A DNA stretch of 64,000 nt from Jaenimonas drosophilae (GCA_030849065.1 JASAON010001653.1:62001-126000); one strand, 5' to 3'; shown: positions 1 to 10,250, numbered from the stretch's first letter. Notes: generated from the sequence alone by a model not told the origin. Translations and numbers: made by a program.

Positions 1-1509
1 CACGTGCACTCGCAGGAACTCTCGCGGCTGCTTCAACGTCTGCGAGTCACGACAGAGGACATCTCCGTGGTTATGCGTGGCCTCGCCAACTGCCCCGAGC
101 ACATCCCCATCAACACCAACTCCACAGGAAGTAGTAGTAGCAACAGCAGCAGCCCTCGCCACGCCTTTTGTGTGCCCGTGGCCTTCCTCCTGACCTGGGC
201 GGGTCCCTCCTCGCCATCTACGTCGACCGCAGCGAAGCGGCGTGGTGGTGGTTCCTCAGGTGCTAACAGCAACACCTCCTCATCCTTTATTCCACGAGGG
301 AGGACTGGTGGCAACGGCGCCAACAAGGATAAGATGCTCGTCCAGGTGCTGGATGAACTCACCCGCATCGATGATGGCTACGCGATGGATGTGCGCTACA
401 CAATCCGTCAGAACCGCCAGAACCCCATCCTCCGACAGGAGTTCTTCACCGCCTTTAGCCCCGTGTTGAAGGAGCCCGCGCTTGTGGCGCAGCGCTACGA
501 GGAGTACTGTGAGGGCAAGTTCGTCCCCAACCTCACCGTGGCGATGGAGGTCTTCTTGCGCTTCCTGGCCACCATCAGCACCAATCCCGAGAAGTTGAGC
601 CCTGGTGGAGCAGCCGACTACTTCGAGGTTGGTACCACTGGACGGGCAACAGGCCAGTACACCGCGCTGAAGCTGCTGCCACCCACCATTGGCCCCTTCC
701 GCTTCGAAAACACCCTTGTGGAGAACATCGCCACCACCAACCTCTTCCAGCGCTACGGCATCCTCGCCGGCCCGACTGTGGTTCAGCCCACCGCCTTCAT
801 CGCCCCGAGCAGCAGCTCCATTGGCTACCACCTCAACCGCCGTGAGGATGTTGTGCAGCTCACGATGCGCAATGCCCAGCTCCTCACCACCGCGTTGGAG
901 CAATCCGCCTACCGCAAGGACATACACGCCAACCCAGCACTTCGCTTTCTGCTGCAGTCCAAGACCTCAGCAGGATTGGTGGCAACCTTCAACCGCTACT
1001 TCCAACGCGTTGCACCGATGCTTAACTACTTCCAGGAGGTGCTTCAGCACCACGCCTCACAGGCAGGCAATCGTCAGTTTGAGGCCAGCAACGCCAACGC
1101 GGCACTGGGCCGTGCCTTGGAAGGAGAGCGCTCACCGACCATTGAGGCGGAGTTCCGTCGCAACTCGGAGCGCTACTGGCGCAACGTCTTGGATGGACGC
1201 CATGGAGAAGATGCGCGTGGAGGAGCTATGATGCATAGTGGTGGGCAGCGGAGCTACACCCAACGTGGTCAAGGCAGCGGCAACGCATCATCATCTGCGC
1301 GTCGTGGTGATGCCACTCCCTCGGCGGAGGTCAATCTGCAAAAGGCCTTGGGTGGTGGTCCGCACGGCTCATCATCATCTGCGGCCCCCACAGGTGGCGC
1401 TGCTCGACGCAGCAGCAGCGCTCGCTCGTCAAAGGAGCGCTTAGGTGATGTGCTCCGTAGCGTTGGCGAACGCAAGCCCACCACTCCTTCAGGTCCCAAG
1501 AAGGGCTGA
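1..1509 (+). CDS. Unknown protein, 5'-truncated at window edge
   Basis: The reading frame is open from the first base (codon CAC, then GTG) and has no convincing start, so the N-terminus probably lies left of the window; about 502 codons are visible up to TGA. Residues ~40-100 are a Ser/Asn/Gly-rich low-complexity stretch. A well-ordered, mainly helical region follows (about 105-400; it includes GTTGRATGQYTALKLLPPT). The last ~100 residues are again Ser/Gly/Ala-rich and basic. No transmembrane segment or known motif was recognised, and I cannot name a family. Codons are strongly G/C-ending like its neighbours, which supports real coding. It is the first gene of the + polycistronic array; the cullin gene follows after a 0.7 kb spacer. 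Confidence 0.75.
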   Translation, partial: HVHSQELSRLLQRLRVTTEDISVVMRGLANCPEHIPINTNSTGSSSSNSSSPRHAFCVPVAFLLTWAGPSSPSTSTAAKRRGGGSSGANSNTSSSFIPRGRTGGNGANKDKMLVQVLDELTRIDDGYAMDVRYTIRQNRQNPILRQEFFTAFSPVLKEPALVAQRYEEYCEGKFVPNLTVAMEVFLRFLATISTNPEKLSPGGAADYFEVGTTGRATGQYTALKLLPPTIGPFRFENTLVENIATTNLFQRYGILAGPTVVQPTAFIAPSSSSIGYHLNRREDVVQLTMRNAQLLTTALEQSAYRKDIHANPALRFLLQSKTSAGLVATFNRYFQRVAPMLNYFQEVLQHHASQAGNRQFEASNANAALGRALEGERSPTIEAEFRRNSERYWRNVLDGRHGEDARGGAMMHSGGQRSYTQRGQGSGNASSSARRGDATPSAEVNLQKALGGGPHGSSSSAAPTGGAARRSSSARSSKERLGDVLRSVGERKPTTPSGPKKG

Positions 1510-2045
1510 AGTGAGACCCAACTAGCTAATGATTGATGGGCAATGAATGCCCTCACACACACACACATTCAAGTATGCTCTTCCTTCTAGAGTGCTGCAC
1601 GCGGCATCATGATGAGTGCAACTGCTACTTAACCTGTTCCCACCACACACCTCTCTCTTCCTCATCTTCATCTTCCTTCGCTTAGGGACTTGGCCTCTTG
1701 TGGCCAACTCGTCAATTCACTCCCTCCCTCAACCCCTAACCCACCCATTCTATAGGAGCACGTGTGTGCGTCTCTGTGGCTCTTCACTTCAGTGGTTTCG
1801 CTTGCTTATATTTTCTACAGTGTGGATTGAGCACCGTCGTGTGAGTGGCACACAGAGACACGCCGGATTATACGACGACGAGGAAGAGAGCAAGAGTGAG
1901 TGGAGTATAAGTACCCCAACCCCGCGACCCGGACTCTAACAAGGAAGACGAGATTCAACAAGCCGAGCATATATTCGTATATTTTTCTTGTGTTTTTGAA
2001 ACAACAAAGCCACCTTCCCCATCAACATTCACAGCACACAGGGTG

Positions 2046-2068
2046 TGTTTGTGTTGGTGTTATTGTAG
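2046..2068 (+). promoter_or_regulatory. Predicted trans-splice acceptor for the cullin gene
   Basis: T-rich tract ending TTATTGTAG (AG at 2067-2068), 164 nt upstream of the ATG. Inferred from the kinetoplastid acceptor pattern only. Confidence 0.5.
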
Positions 2069-2130
2069 ACGTAGCTGTGGTGGTGAGGACTCGCTGAGCC
2101 ACCTCATCTCCATCACCTGCTCGCCGGGTC

Positions 2131-2172
2131 ATGCCTACCAAGAGCACACATCTCCAGTGTGTGTGTGGGTAG
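2131..2172 (+). promoter_or_regulatory. Upstream ORF in the cullin leader
   Basis: ATG at 2131, 13 sense codons and stop TAG at 2170-2172. It lies between the predicted acceptor and the cullin start at 2233, so it would be the first AUG in the mature mRNA. A role in damping translation is inference. Confidence 0.35.
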
Positions 2173-2232
2173 CTCTCAACAACAACAACAATAACAACAA
2201 AGAAGAGATCTAAAGAGAAGCACTGCGTACGG

Positions 2233-5200
2233 ATGTTTGCTCAGCAAGCCCATGGAGAAGCCCCTCTGGGTGGGGCAGCGGCATCTCGTCGCCAACACCC
2301 GCAGGAGCTGCAGCTTCCGCAGCCCACTCACTCCTCTTCTCACCCACCGCGGTCCACTTCCCCCTGTCTGGATTCCCGCTCACGCCGCACCAAGGGCACC
2401 CGCAACAACAACAGTGGAGTAGATCAGCGCATCTTCCCTGCCGGAGCAGACCTCCTTGCCAGCCACAACTTCGACTTCCCCACCAGCGAGGTGCTCTCCG
2501 TGGAGGACCTGTGGGCCACCATCGAACCCTACCTCTTCGCTGTGTATAGCTCGTTGCACGCACAAGGGCTGGACGCCTCACAATCCGCCCGCATCACACG
2601 CAACCACATGCTCTGCTACACCTGCGTCTACAACGCCTGCGATGGTAGCCCAGGCAAGTGTAGGGAGATTTACGTCCGCCTCGCTGCGTGTGTGCTTCGG
2701 GCGCTGGAGGTGCTCGTGCTCTATCCCATTCTACGTCGCCTCACCGCAGCAGATGAGGCACTCGATATCCAAACAACAACAACATCGGCCGCAGTAGCGA
2801 AAACGGCGTCACTCGGGGAGGTGAGTGGCGGAGCGGCTGATGCTGCCTCAGCACGCCGAGGTGGTGCACCATCCCAACCCTCTTCCGCCCTTCTCCGCTC
2901 CACCACCCACTCGCGTGGGCAGGAGGACCGCGATGCGGATATGTTCAGGTCTGAGCGTCGGCGCCTGGAGGCGGAGAGCGAGATGCTGGGTGAAGGCTCG
3001 AGCCCCTTAATTGGCCCAATCGCTTCCCCAAAGATCTCCCCTCCTCCCATGGCCCCACTGGCGGCAACACCTTCCACATCTTCCTTGTCCTTGTCTGCCA
3101 CAACCACCACAAATGCATCACCCAACTTCTTCTTGTGTCGTGCCTTTGTGGATGAGTACCGCATCTTTGCCCACTTCCTCCGCTTCGTCTCCTCCTGCTT
3201 CCGCTACCTCGACCACTACACCAACCAATGCCGTGTGGAGTCCATCACCACCATGTGCGTGAAGCTCTTTTGCGTGGCTGTGTATGAACCTCTCCGGCCG
3301 CTCCTGTGGAAGGAGATGAGCAGCCTCTTCACCGAGGCACGAATGTGCTACAGCAGACGCGAAACGGTGGACGACGGGCAGCTGGAGCTCATTAAGGCTG
3401 CCGTCTCTGCCATAAGTGAGTTGATGGCCCTGGCCCACCACACTCGCAGCCAGCAGCTCCTGTCGGAGGACAACAACAACAACAATACCTCGCCCCCACT
3501 GATATCGGTGCTGCCCATGGCAGAGGGGGCGACCGCGACGCAGCAAACGACGGCCACGCCGTCGGTGATGGCGAGTGCGGCCGCCTCACTCCGAGCGAGT
3601 GTGGGCGGAGGCAGCGGCCACTTCTTCAGCCGCCGCTCCACCACCTCCCCAGGGAAGAAGCAGCGTGTGCCAACCCAGGCAAGCGACCACGACCTGGTGC
3701 AGCAGCATCGTTCACCTCTACACACAAGTGAGTTGGATAGCTCTCCACTTGTGGCGGAAAGTAGTGCGGCACGCATCTTCTTGCGAGCTCAGAAGCCCCG
3801 CGAGTGGTTGCGCTCCCTTGTTTCGGCGGTGGGCAGCTCCATGTCGAGCAGCATCTTCGATGCCCCGCCCGCGGTGCGATCTTCACGCGAGAGAGCCGCC
3901 TCCACCCCGATGGCGATGCCATCGTCTTCTGAGTGGATCCATGGCACAACAACATCAGCACCACACAACACAAGTAGCAGAGGCCATCATCCTGCCTGCG
4001 TGCCAGAGTGCTCCTCCAGTGCCAAGCTCGACTCACCACACCCGCACAGCCCACGTTCGAGGTCCGCCTCCCCATCCACCCCGCTCTTGGCCGCCGCCTC
4101 ACCAACGAAGGAGGGCACCATCGACCTCGTCGAGATGGTGCACCTGCGTCAGCGGCTTGATGGCCGAGCCGCTGTGGAGGCGCTCGCACGCCACAGCCGT
4201 GAGTTGGGCAGCTGCGATGGCGGGGCGTGTGCGACCACCTCTGACGTGGAGGGCGACCCCGACGCACGCAATGGCAACACATCTCTCAACGCGTCCACTT
4301 ACTACGATTCGGCCGTTGCCGAGGCTGCAGCTGCAGCTGCTGCAGCAGCCAACGCAGCGGCCCCAATGGTTGGCTCCATCATCTTCGCCGTTGAGGGTTC
4401 CTTGACGGAGTTGGCCATGGCCACCTACGGCAGCAAGTACATGGAGGTGGCCACGTCCTTCTACGAGGTGGAGCGGGAGGAACAGCGACGGAGTGCGCAG
4501 GGCAGACGTGGCTACTTCGCCTGGCTACGACGTGTGTGGTGCGTGGAGAACCTCTTTCTCTCTGGTGTGCTGCCACGTGTGCCAACCTTCTTCGAGCAGC
4601 TCCGCAGCACATTGGCGCAGCTCCTCGTTGTGGAGCCACACCGCAGCCTCATTCTCGACCGCGACGCTGGCTTCTTGGCCCTGCTGGAGGTGTGGGATGG
4701 CCGACCCGATGAGGATGGGCTCGTGGATGCCATTGTGGGCAATCGTGATCGCTACCACCTCATCCACCCCGTCCTGCGCGGCTTCTCCATCCAAACGCGT
4801 GGGGAGAAGGAGAAGGAGGGGCAGGCTGCACACACCTGCCCCGCCACCCCACAATTGGTTCCCACAACAACACGATGCACGAGGGAAGCAGCAGCAGAGG
4901 CCAACAACACCGCAACGGCACATGATGGAGCAGCAGCCCGCTACGCGGATAAAGATGGTGAAGAGGCCAGGGATGAGCACCAGCGGCCCACCCACGCCCA
5001 CATTTGCCGTGCGGTGGAGATCTTCCACCTCGTCTTCAAGGAAACGAGCCCCGACAGCCTCCTCCTCCTCGCCTGCGTGTTGGCCACCAAATTCATCCGC
5101 GATGCGGCGGCCATCCTCGACGAATTTTGGATCGAGCCCTTCACGAGATGCACCACACACATTAACGGGGCGATGGTACAAGGGTGGAGCAGGAAGCTAC

Positions 5201-6792
5201 TCCCACACATGATCATGCTGCATCAACGCTACGCGGAGTTGGTGCGGGAGGTGCTGGAACAGGCGCCCCTCTTCCAGGCCGCTATCACCGACGCCCTCGG
5301 GGAGGTTCTCAACCCGACGCGGTGGTCGAAGGCGGGGGCGATGGCGGCAACGGAGTGGCGGGCAAAGGGCTCCACCATGATGTTCGGCCTGCCCAGTGTG
5401 TTGCTGAGCAGAGATGCTGGGGCACGGGCAACGGCCCCACTCGCCGCCTTCGCCACCCACGCACACGTGGCGGTGGCAGCTCTTCAGGTGGGCTCCTTCC
5501 TGGCCTCGTATGCCGAGCACGCTCTGCAGCATCTCCCAGCTACCTTGGCAGCGATTCGTGCCGTGGAGCTGAAGATGAACCGCAACACCAAGAATGATGG
5601 TGGTGATGGAGCTGTGGGCATGAAGGAAGATGATGAGGAGGAGGAGCATCGTGTGTGGCGGCAGTTGGCCCTATTCGCCTCTCTTTTGGATCACCAAGAC
5701 AAGTTCCTGGAGCCCTACACCCGCCGACTGCACCGCCGCCTTCTGGTGGAGCGCGTGGATTTTCCCCGCGAGCAGATGTTGGTGCAGCACCTCCAATCTG
5801 CCTTGGGGGTGGCCACTACACAGCGCCTCGGTGCGATGTTGCGCGATGGCGAGGCCACGTGTGCGCTGCAGAGTCGCTTGGACTTCGACCCTACATTTGC
5901 CCACCTTCCCGCACCGCTGCAGGTGCACGTGATGGCCGCACCGAACTGGCCCACCTCAGCAGGCGGAGTGGAACGAGGAGAAGGAGGAGGTGCTGGGCGA
6001 CGATCTGCAACATACATGTTTGCGCCAATGACGGGTGCCTTCCCCATCCTTCCGCCCGCATTCGTGCCGCACACAAGCTTGGTGGAGGGCCTGCGCCTTG
6101 TGGAAGCGCACTACGCCGCGCTGCACCCGTGGCGGCGTTTAACGTGGGCACATGGCGCCGGCTGGGCCATGATGGAGCTCCACTACCCTCAAGCCACCAT
6201 GGAGGTGCGCACCAACATCATCCAAGGAACGATTCTCCTCCACGTGAGTGAGGCATGCAATCCGCCCGCATGCGCAAGCCTGGCGCAGAAGAAGACGCGG
6301 GGTATTCGTGCCAAGGAGCTCGCCGCACGCATGCACCTCCCCTTTGACCAAATCCTGAAGCATCTTGACAGCCTCATGCGCACGCCATCGTGCCAGCTGA
6401 TCCGACGGCTGTCAGAGAGTGGAACTGAAAGGGAGGGCGACGATGCGGAGGTGCGTGTGCAGCCACAGGATGTCTTTGTGCTGAATGCGTGCTTCGCCCA
6501 CCGCCACAAGCAGTGGAGCATTCCAGCCCCGCCACGAACCGCCTCCACGGAGAAGGAGCAGAGTGGCTCGCCACGTCGTGAACCCCAAATGGATGCCAGC
6601 ATCATGTTTGCGCTGAAGCAGCAGTCGGCAGGGATGCGGGTGCAGGAGCTTCACGCCAACGTTGAGCAGCAGCTCTCCGCCTTCTGCGCTCCATCCATGC
6701 GCGAGCTGCGCATGAGTTTGGAGCGGCTGCTGGACCGCGGCTACGTGCGACGGAAGGAGTCCGACGCTGGCCTCTACTGCTACGTTCCATAG
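2233..6792 (+). CDS. Cullin-family ubiquitin ligase scaffold, strongly expanded
   Basis: 1,519-aa protein; family members are usually 750-900 aa. The C-terminus carries the cullin hallmarks: RRLTW at 1301-1305 in the cullin homology region (animal cullins: RRLTWQHS), a first winged-helix region with RGIRAKELAARM, and a terminal winged helix (SIMFALKQQ...ELRMSLERLLDRGYVRR) ending YCYVP. K1462 aligns with the lysine that is modified by NEDD8. The N-terminal part shows a cullin-repeat-like start (residues ~90-170, VEDLWATIEPYLFAVYSSL). Extra length comes from Ser/Thr/Ala-rich inserts, mainly ~175-290 and ~400-700, plus a poly-Ala run near 697-712. Expected role: scaffold linking an adaptor-bound substrate to an RBX RING subunit and E2 in nucleus or cytoplasm. 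Which cullin subtype it represents is not clear. ATG 2233 follows the predicted acceptor. Confidence 0.85.
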   Translation: MFAQQAHGEAPLGGAAASRRQHPQELQLPQPTHSSSHPPRSTSPCLDSRSRRTKGTRNNNSGVDQRIFPAGADLLASHNFDFPTSEVLSVEDLWATIEPYLFAVYSSLHAQGLDASQSARITRNHMLCYTCVYNACDGSPGKCREIYVRLAACVLRALEVLVLYPILRRLTAADEALDIQTTTTSAAVAKTASLGEVSGGAADAASARRGGAPSQPSSALLRSTTHSRGQEDRDADMFRSERRRLEAESEMLGEGSSPLIGPIASPKISPPPMAPLAATPSTSSLSLSATTTTNASPNFFLCRAFVDEYRIFAHFLRFVSSCFRYLDHYTNQCRVESITTMCVKLFCVAVYEPLRPLLWKEMSSLFTEARMCYSRRETVDDGQLELIKAAVSAISELMALAHHTRSQQLLSEDNNNNNTSPPLISVLPMAEGATATQQTTATPSVMASAAASLRASVGGGSGHFFSRRSTTSPGKKQRVPTQASDHDLVQQHRSPLHTSELDSSPLVAESSAARIFLRAQKPREWLRSLVSAVGSSMSSSIFDAPPAVRSSRERAASTPMAMPSSSEWIHGTTTSAPHNTSSRGHHPACVPECSSSAKLDSPHPHSPRSRSASPSTPLLAAASPTKEGTIDLVEMVHLRQRLDGRAAVEALARHSRELGSCDGGACATTSDVEGDPDARNGNTSLNASTYYDSAVAEAAAAAAAAANAAAPMVGSIIFAVEGSLTELAMATYGSKYMEVATSFYEVEREEQRRSAQGRRGYFAWLRRVWCVENLFLSGVLPRVPTFFEQLRSTLAQLLVVEPHRSLILDRDAGFLALLEVWDGRPDEDGLVDAIVGNRDRYHLIHPVLRGFSIQTRGEKEKEGQAAHTCPATPQLVPTTTRCTREAAAEANNTATAHDGAAARYADKDGEEARDEHQRPTHAHICRAVEIFHLVFKETSPDSLLLLACVLATKFIRDAAAILDEFWIEPFTRCTTHINGAMVQGWSRKLLPHMIMLHQRYAELVREVLEQAPLFQAAITDALGEVLNPTRWSKAGAMAATEWRAKGSTMMFGLPSVLLSRDAGARATAPLAAFATHAHVAVAALQVGSFLASYAEHALQHLPATLAAIRAVELKMNRNTKNDGGDGAVGMKEDDEEEEHRVWRQLALFASLLDHQDKFLEPYTRRLHRRLLVERVDFPREQMLVQHLQSALGVATTQRLGAMLRDGEATCALQSRLDFDPTFAHLPAPLQVHVMAAPNWPTSAGGVERGEGGGAGRRSATYMFAPMTGAFPILPPAFVPHTSLVEGLRLVEAHYAALHPWRRLTWAHGAGWAMMELHYPQATMEVRTNIIQGTILLHVSEACNPPACASLAQKKTRGIRAKELAARMHLPFDQILKHLDSLMRTPSCQLIRRLSESGTEREGDDAEVRVQPQDVFVLNACFAHRHKQWSIPAPPRTASTEKEQSGSPRREPQMDASIMFALKQQSAGMRVQELHANVEQQLSAFCAPSMRELRMSLERLLDRGYVRRKESDAGLYCYVP

Positions 6793-7155
6793 GTTGGGCA
6801 CATGTGTGTTCGGGTGTATGTGCTGTTGCTGTTGCTGTTGGTCTGATTTGTGTTGCCAGTACGTAGGATGAAGAGGGAGGTCGAGCAACACGCTGCTACA
6901 TATGTTGGTAGAGGCACGAGTGTGGATGCCCTCCCCTGCAGACATTTCTTTGCTACTTCAATTTTTGCTGTTCGTTCTCAGCCACCGTCAATCGTGCCAC
7001 GAGTAGGAGCAGATGAACGAACCATCATGATGCGTGTGATTGTTGTCCTTCCACCTCCACCACGCTCATTTCCTCCTTCATCTCAATCTTGGTTGTAGGT
7101 ACACCCATCCTCGATTTTCGTGTGTGTCTGTGCAACCACACGAAGAAGGACGCTC
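6793..7155. other. Spacer with splice acceptor
   Basis: No gene seen. Contains a (TGTTGC)-like short repeat near 6820-6840 and the pyrimidine-rich acceptor ending at 7098. Confidence 0.6.
7041..7098 (+). promoter_or_regulatory. Predicted trans-splice acceptor
   Basis: Long C/T tract (7041-7096) ending GTTGTAG, AG at 7097-7098. The first ATG downstream is 7156, which decides the start of the next gene. Confidence 0.65.
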
Positions 7156-10104
7156 ATGGCACTGTTGTGGCGCATTGGGGGCCAACTCGTGCGTGCTCCT
7201 CCATCCTTCCGGCGACGTGCCACTTTACTCCACCGTTCGCTCCCTCATCAACATTCGTGGCCGTTGTGTTGTGCTACGCGCACATGTGCAACGTCGTCTT
7301 CAGCGGAGGCCAGCGAGGCAATCGCGCCAGAAGCCGTGGTGATTTTGGAGTCCAGCTCTATGGAGTACCGCACGTCGCACGGCTTTGCGCATGAAGATGG
7401 TGGCTATGATGCAACAACACACCAGCATCACTCCAACTTTGCAGAGCACAACCGTGAAAGTGTTGCGTACGTCTTTGAGGTTATCACGACCGATGCCAGG
7501 ACAACAGAATCCGCAACCCACAGAAGTAGCTCCTCCAACACTGACCAACTTCATGAAGCACGTGATGGTGATACCACACGAGGAACCACCACCACCACCA
7601 CAACCACAACAACACAATGTCGTTCATTTCACTTGTTTGAGGAGGTTTCGACCCTTGACACGTACGCCCGCAGCCGCATCACCAATCTTGTGCGAGGTAT
7701 GCCAGGCGGAGGTGCCAACACCTCCTTGTTCGTGGTGAAGGAGGAGGAGCTGGCGGATGGCAGGACGGTTTATTGGGCCTCGTGTCGGCTGATGCTGCCA
7801 CAGCCACACGGCCTGCATGTGGCGGAAGGGGTAGCGGAGAACGCCAAGGATGCGGAGCTCCTCGCCGCGATGCATGCCGAGCGTGTGTGCGATGCCCTCG
7901 GGGTGCCACTCTTCAAGCTGCCATCACGTCAACGCAAACACGCCGAGACCGCACGCCGACAGGGCCGCTACGCACCGATGCCAGAGGATGGGCTCCAACC
8001 TGCAGGCACTCGCGTTCCGGTGCCCTTGAGGATGTTCTCCACGTGTAGAGCAGAGGACGACGGCGTGCGTGGCGAGGCTGTGCGCGGCGCCACCTCTGCA
8101 CACGAGGAGGTGCCGTTGACGCACAACGTTCAGTCGGCGCCGCTCTTTCGTGTGCGCGTGGCGGAGGCGGAGGTGGTCTCACGCCAACGGAGGCCAAAGT
8201 CCTCGGCCACGATGGACGAAGACGGTGCCACTCCCCATGAAACATCATCATCATCAACACGTGCCACTCCAGCCGAAGATGAGCCCGAGTGGCTGCGGCG
8301 CTACACCGAAGAAGTGGTGCACCCATGGCTGGAATCGCGCTATGCCCGCAGACGAAGTTCCTCAAGCCCAGCAGGTGTTGCAGCTGGAACAACCAACAGC
8401 AACAGCAACACCAAGGCGGGCAGCCCCGTCTTTGACCAGACCGAGAATGGCATGTGGGCCATGGTGAACGTCCTCTCCGCGCGCTGCTCGCCCACCCCAG
8501 AAGATGCGTTGGTGCTGCCCTACGTCTACGAGCCCGCGGCACGTGAACGGATGAAGGACTACTTTTGGCAACGTGGCATGGAGCTCAAGGATCGCGAGCG
8601 GCTGACGCATGTGGCGGTGCCTGGCTTCTCCACGCGGATGTATCTCTGCGAGCTTCGGCTCGCAGAATCCACTGTCGTAGCACGTGGCAAAGGCCAGACG
8701 GAGGAGATGGCGCGGAACCTCGCCGCGATGCACGCGGAGCTCCTCGTTGACGCCCTCGGCCAGGACCTCTTCCCGCGCGACGCAGCTCGTCAAGCACGTC
8801 ATGCAGAGGCGGTGGAGCGCTACGGCCGTTGGGCGTCCCACCCACATTTGCCTGCCACACCGCCGTCGAGCACGTTGCCGCTGCCACTGAAGCAGCAGGC
8901 CGGGTTGGATGAGACGTGGATGGAGGCGAGCGGGCGTGCGGCTCGCCTCTCCGATGGCGAGCGCATCATCGCCCTCCACAATGATCTCTACCAACGCTAC
9001 GGCGATTGCCTGGAGGTGAACCCGCCGACCGAGCTCCTCCACGAGGCCTACACCGCACTGGAGGAGTGGCAGCGGCGTGTTGCCAAGAACACATGTTGCG
9101 GCCTCTACGTCATCACCAAGATGGGCGACTTCTTCCGCGCCACCACCCTGACCCCTGTTCCGGCGCGCTACGGCATCCGTGGCGGCAACGCCATTGGCCG
9201 ATCAATGGAGCAGGCGGTGCATCTCTGCGCGCTCCATGCCGTGGATATGCTCTGCTTGCTCGGCATTCCCATTTTTGTGGAGCCGGAGAGGCAGGCCAAC
9301 TTTCTGGCACGACGGCGTGCACTGGGCCTCAGTGTTGCAGCTGCAAGTACCACATCAACCGATGCCACACACCACCATGCCTCTCTCTATCTTCCGGGCT
9401 ACATTGTGGAAGGTGCCCAACAACGTTTGCCTCCGCACGCCAGCGACACCATGGCCATCCTGAAGCTCCGCACCAGTGAAGACTTCGTTGTGTTTGGTTC
9501 TGGCCTCCAAGAGGAGCGCCTCGTGGAGCTGGGGAATGAGGCCAAGATGTGCGTCCAGCACTACTTGCGTGTGTGTGGGGAGGAGCACCGCAAGCAGGAC
9601 GGCAACCAACCCAAGCAGGATGTGGATGATGGGGGCCGTTTGGCACGTCGGCCCATGCCAGACTCCATCAACCCCAACGTGTATATCACGGGCTACGGCA
9701 AGAAGGTGAGCGTCAACAACATCGCCTACCTCCGCATTCCTCTTCCCCCACCTGGAATGGTGCAGAACACTACCAACAACACACTGCCGCAGCCAAGCGA
9801 TGAGGACTTCCGTCTGGCTGTTGGCATCTCCCTCAAGAAGAAGGATGCCGAGCGTGCGTGCTTCCTCCATGCGGTGGAGCTCATTCATGGCATGGGAGTG
9901 GATGTGTTGCAACACTATCGCTCCGGCCTCCCACGCTCCGTTCCCGCGACGCCCTATCAGGTCGTGGCAGACAACGTGGAGGAGCGTGGCTCACAGAAGC
10001 CCTTCATGCACGCACAGATGATGGCCTTCCTGCGCAGCGGCAAATTCATGTCTCCACCCAAACGACGAGGCCCGCCATCTCCCTACAACCCCTTTGGGCC
10101 CTAG
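7156..10104 (+). CDS. Mitochondrial protein with four dsRBD-like AMHA repeats
   Basis: 982 aa from ATG 7156; the same frame is open upstream but only from a GTG. The N-terminus (MALLWRIGGQLVRAPPSFRR) is rich in Arg and lacks acidic residues, typical of a mitochondrial presequence. Four repeated units follow, each a beta-rich stretch and then a helix with an A-M/L-H-A core and a hydrophobic tail: AAMHAERVCDALGVPLF near residue 239, AAMHAELLVDALGQDLF near 525, CALHAVDMLCLLGIPIF near 693, CFLHAVELIHGMGVDVL near 904. Spacing and pattern resemble dsRNA-binding-like domains in kinetoplastid mitochondrial RNA-processing and mitoribosome-assembly proteins. That family knowledge plus the presequence suggests a role in mitochondrial RNA editing, stability or translation. 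Thr- and Ser-rich linkers separate the repeats. The exact orthologue is not identified. Confidence 0.75.
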   Translation: MALLWRIGGQLVRAPPSFRRRATLLHRSLPHQHSWPLCCATRTCATSSSAEASEAIAPEAVVILESSSMEYRTSHGFAHEDGGYDATTHQHHSNFAEHNRESVAYVFEVITTDARTTESATHRSSSSNTDQLHEARDGDTTRGTTTTTTTTTTQCRSFHLFEEVSTLDTYARSRITNLVRGMPGGGANTSLFVVKEEELADGRTVYWASCRLMLPQPHGLHVAEGVAENAKDAELLAAMHAERVCDALGVPLFKLPSRQRKHAETARRQGRYAPMPEDGLQPAGTRVPVPLRMFSTCRAEDDGVRGEAVRGATSAHEEVPLTHNVQSAPLFRVRVAEAEVVSRQRRPKSSATMDEDGATPHETSSSSTRATPAEDEPEWLRRYTEEVVHPWLESRYARRRSSSSPAGVAAGTTNSNSNTKAGSPVFDQTENGMWAMVNVLSARCSPTPEDALVLPYVYEPAARERMKDYFWQRGMELKDRERLTHVAVPGFSTRMYLCELRLAESTVVARGKGQTEEMARNLAAMHAELLVDALGQDLFPRDAARQARHAEAVERYGRWASHPHLPATPPSSTLPLPLKQQAGLDETWMEASGRAARLSDGERIIALHNDLYQRYGDCLEVNPPTELLHEAYTALEEWQRRVAKNTCCGLYVITKMGDFFRATTLTPVPARYGIRGGNAIGRSMEQAVHLCALHAVDMLCLLGIPIFVEPERQANFLARRRALGLSVAAASTTSTDATHHHASLYLPGYIVEGAQQRLPPHASDTMAILKLRTSEDFVVFGSGLQEERLVELGNEAKMCVQHYLRVCGEEHRKQDGNQPKQDVDDGGRLARRPMPDSINPNVYITGYGKKVSVNNIAYLRIPLPPPGMVQNTTNNTLPQPSDEDFRLAVGISLKKKDAERACFLHAVELIHGMGVDVLQHYRSGLPRSVPATPYQVVADNVEERGSQKPFMHAQMMAFLRSGKFMSPPKRRGPPSPYNPFGP

Positions 10105-10250
10105 GGCGGTTGGTGTGGCCTCTTCCAACCTGTTCACACATATCAACACACACACACACACCAAACAATGTCAGGTCTGGCCTCTTACTGGAGTACTTCG
10201 TGTTACACAACGCAAAACATGTCTGTGATCATGAAATCATGAAATGAATG

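Larger units (their letters stand above)
1510..2232. other. Spacer with two splice-acceptor candidates and a short uORF
   Basis: No gene seen. A CA microsatellite lies near 1553-1566. A strong pyrimidine tract ends in AG at about 1685, and a second ends in TTATTGTAG at 2060-2068. No ATG occurs between about 1685 and 2131, so either acceptor could serve the cullin mRNA. An upstream ORF of 13 codons plus stop sits at 2131-2172. Confidence 0.6.

Noticed and set aside
4047..4060. tRNA B-box-like GTTCGAGGTCC
   Set aside because: Inside the cullin coding region, no A box or cloverleaf around it.
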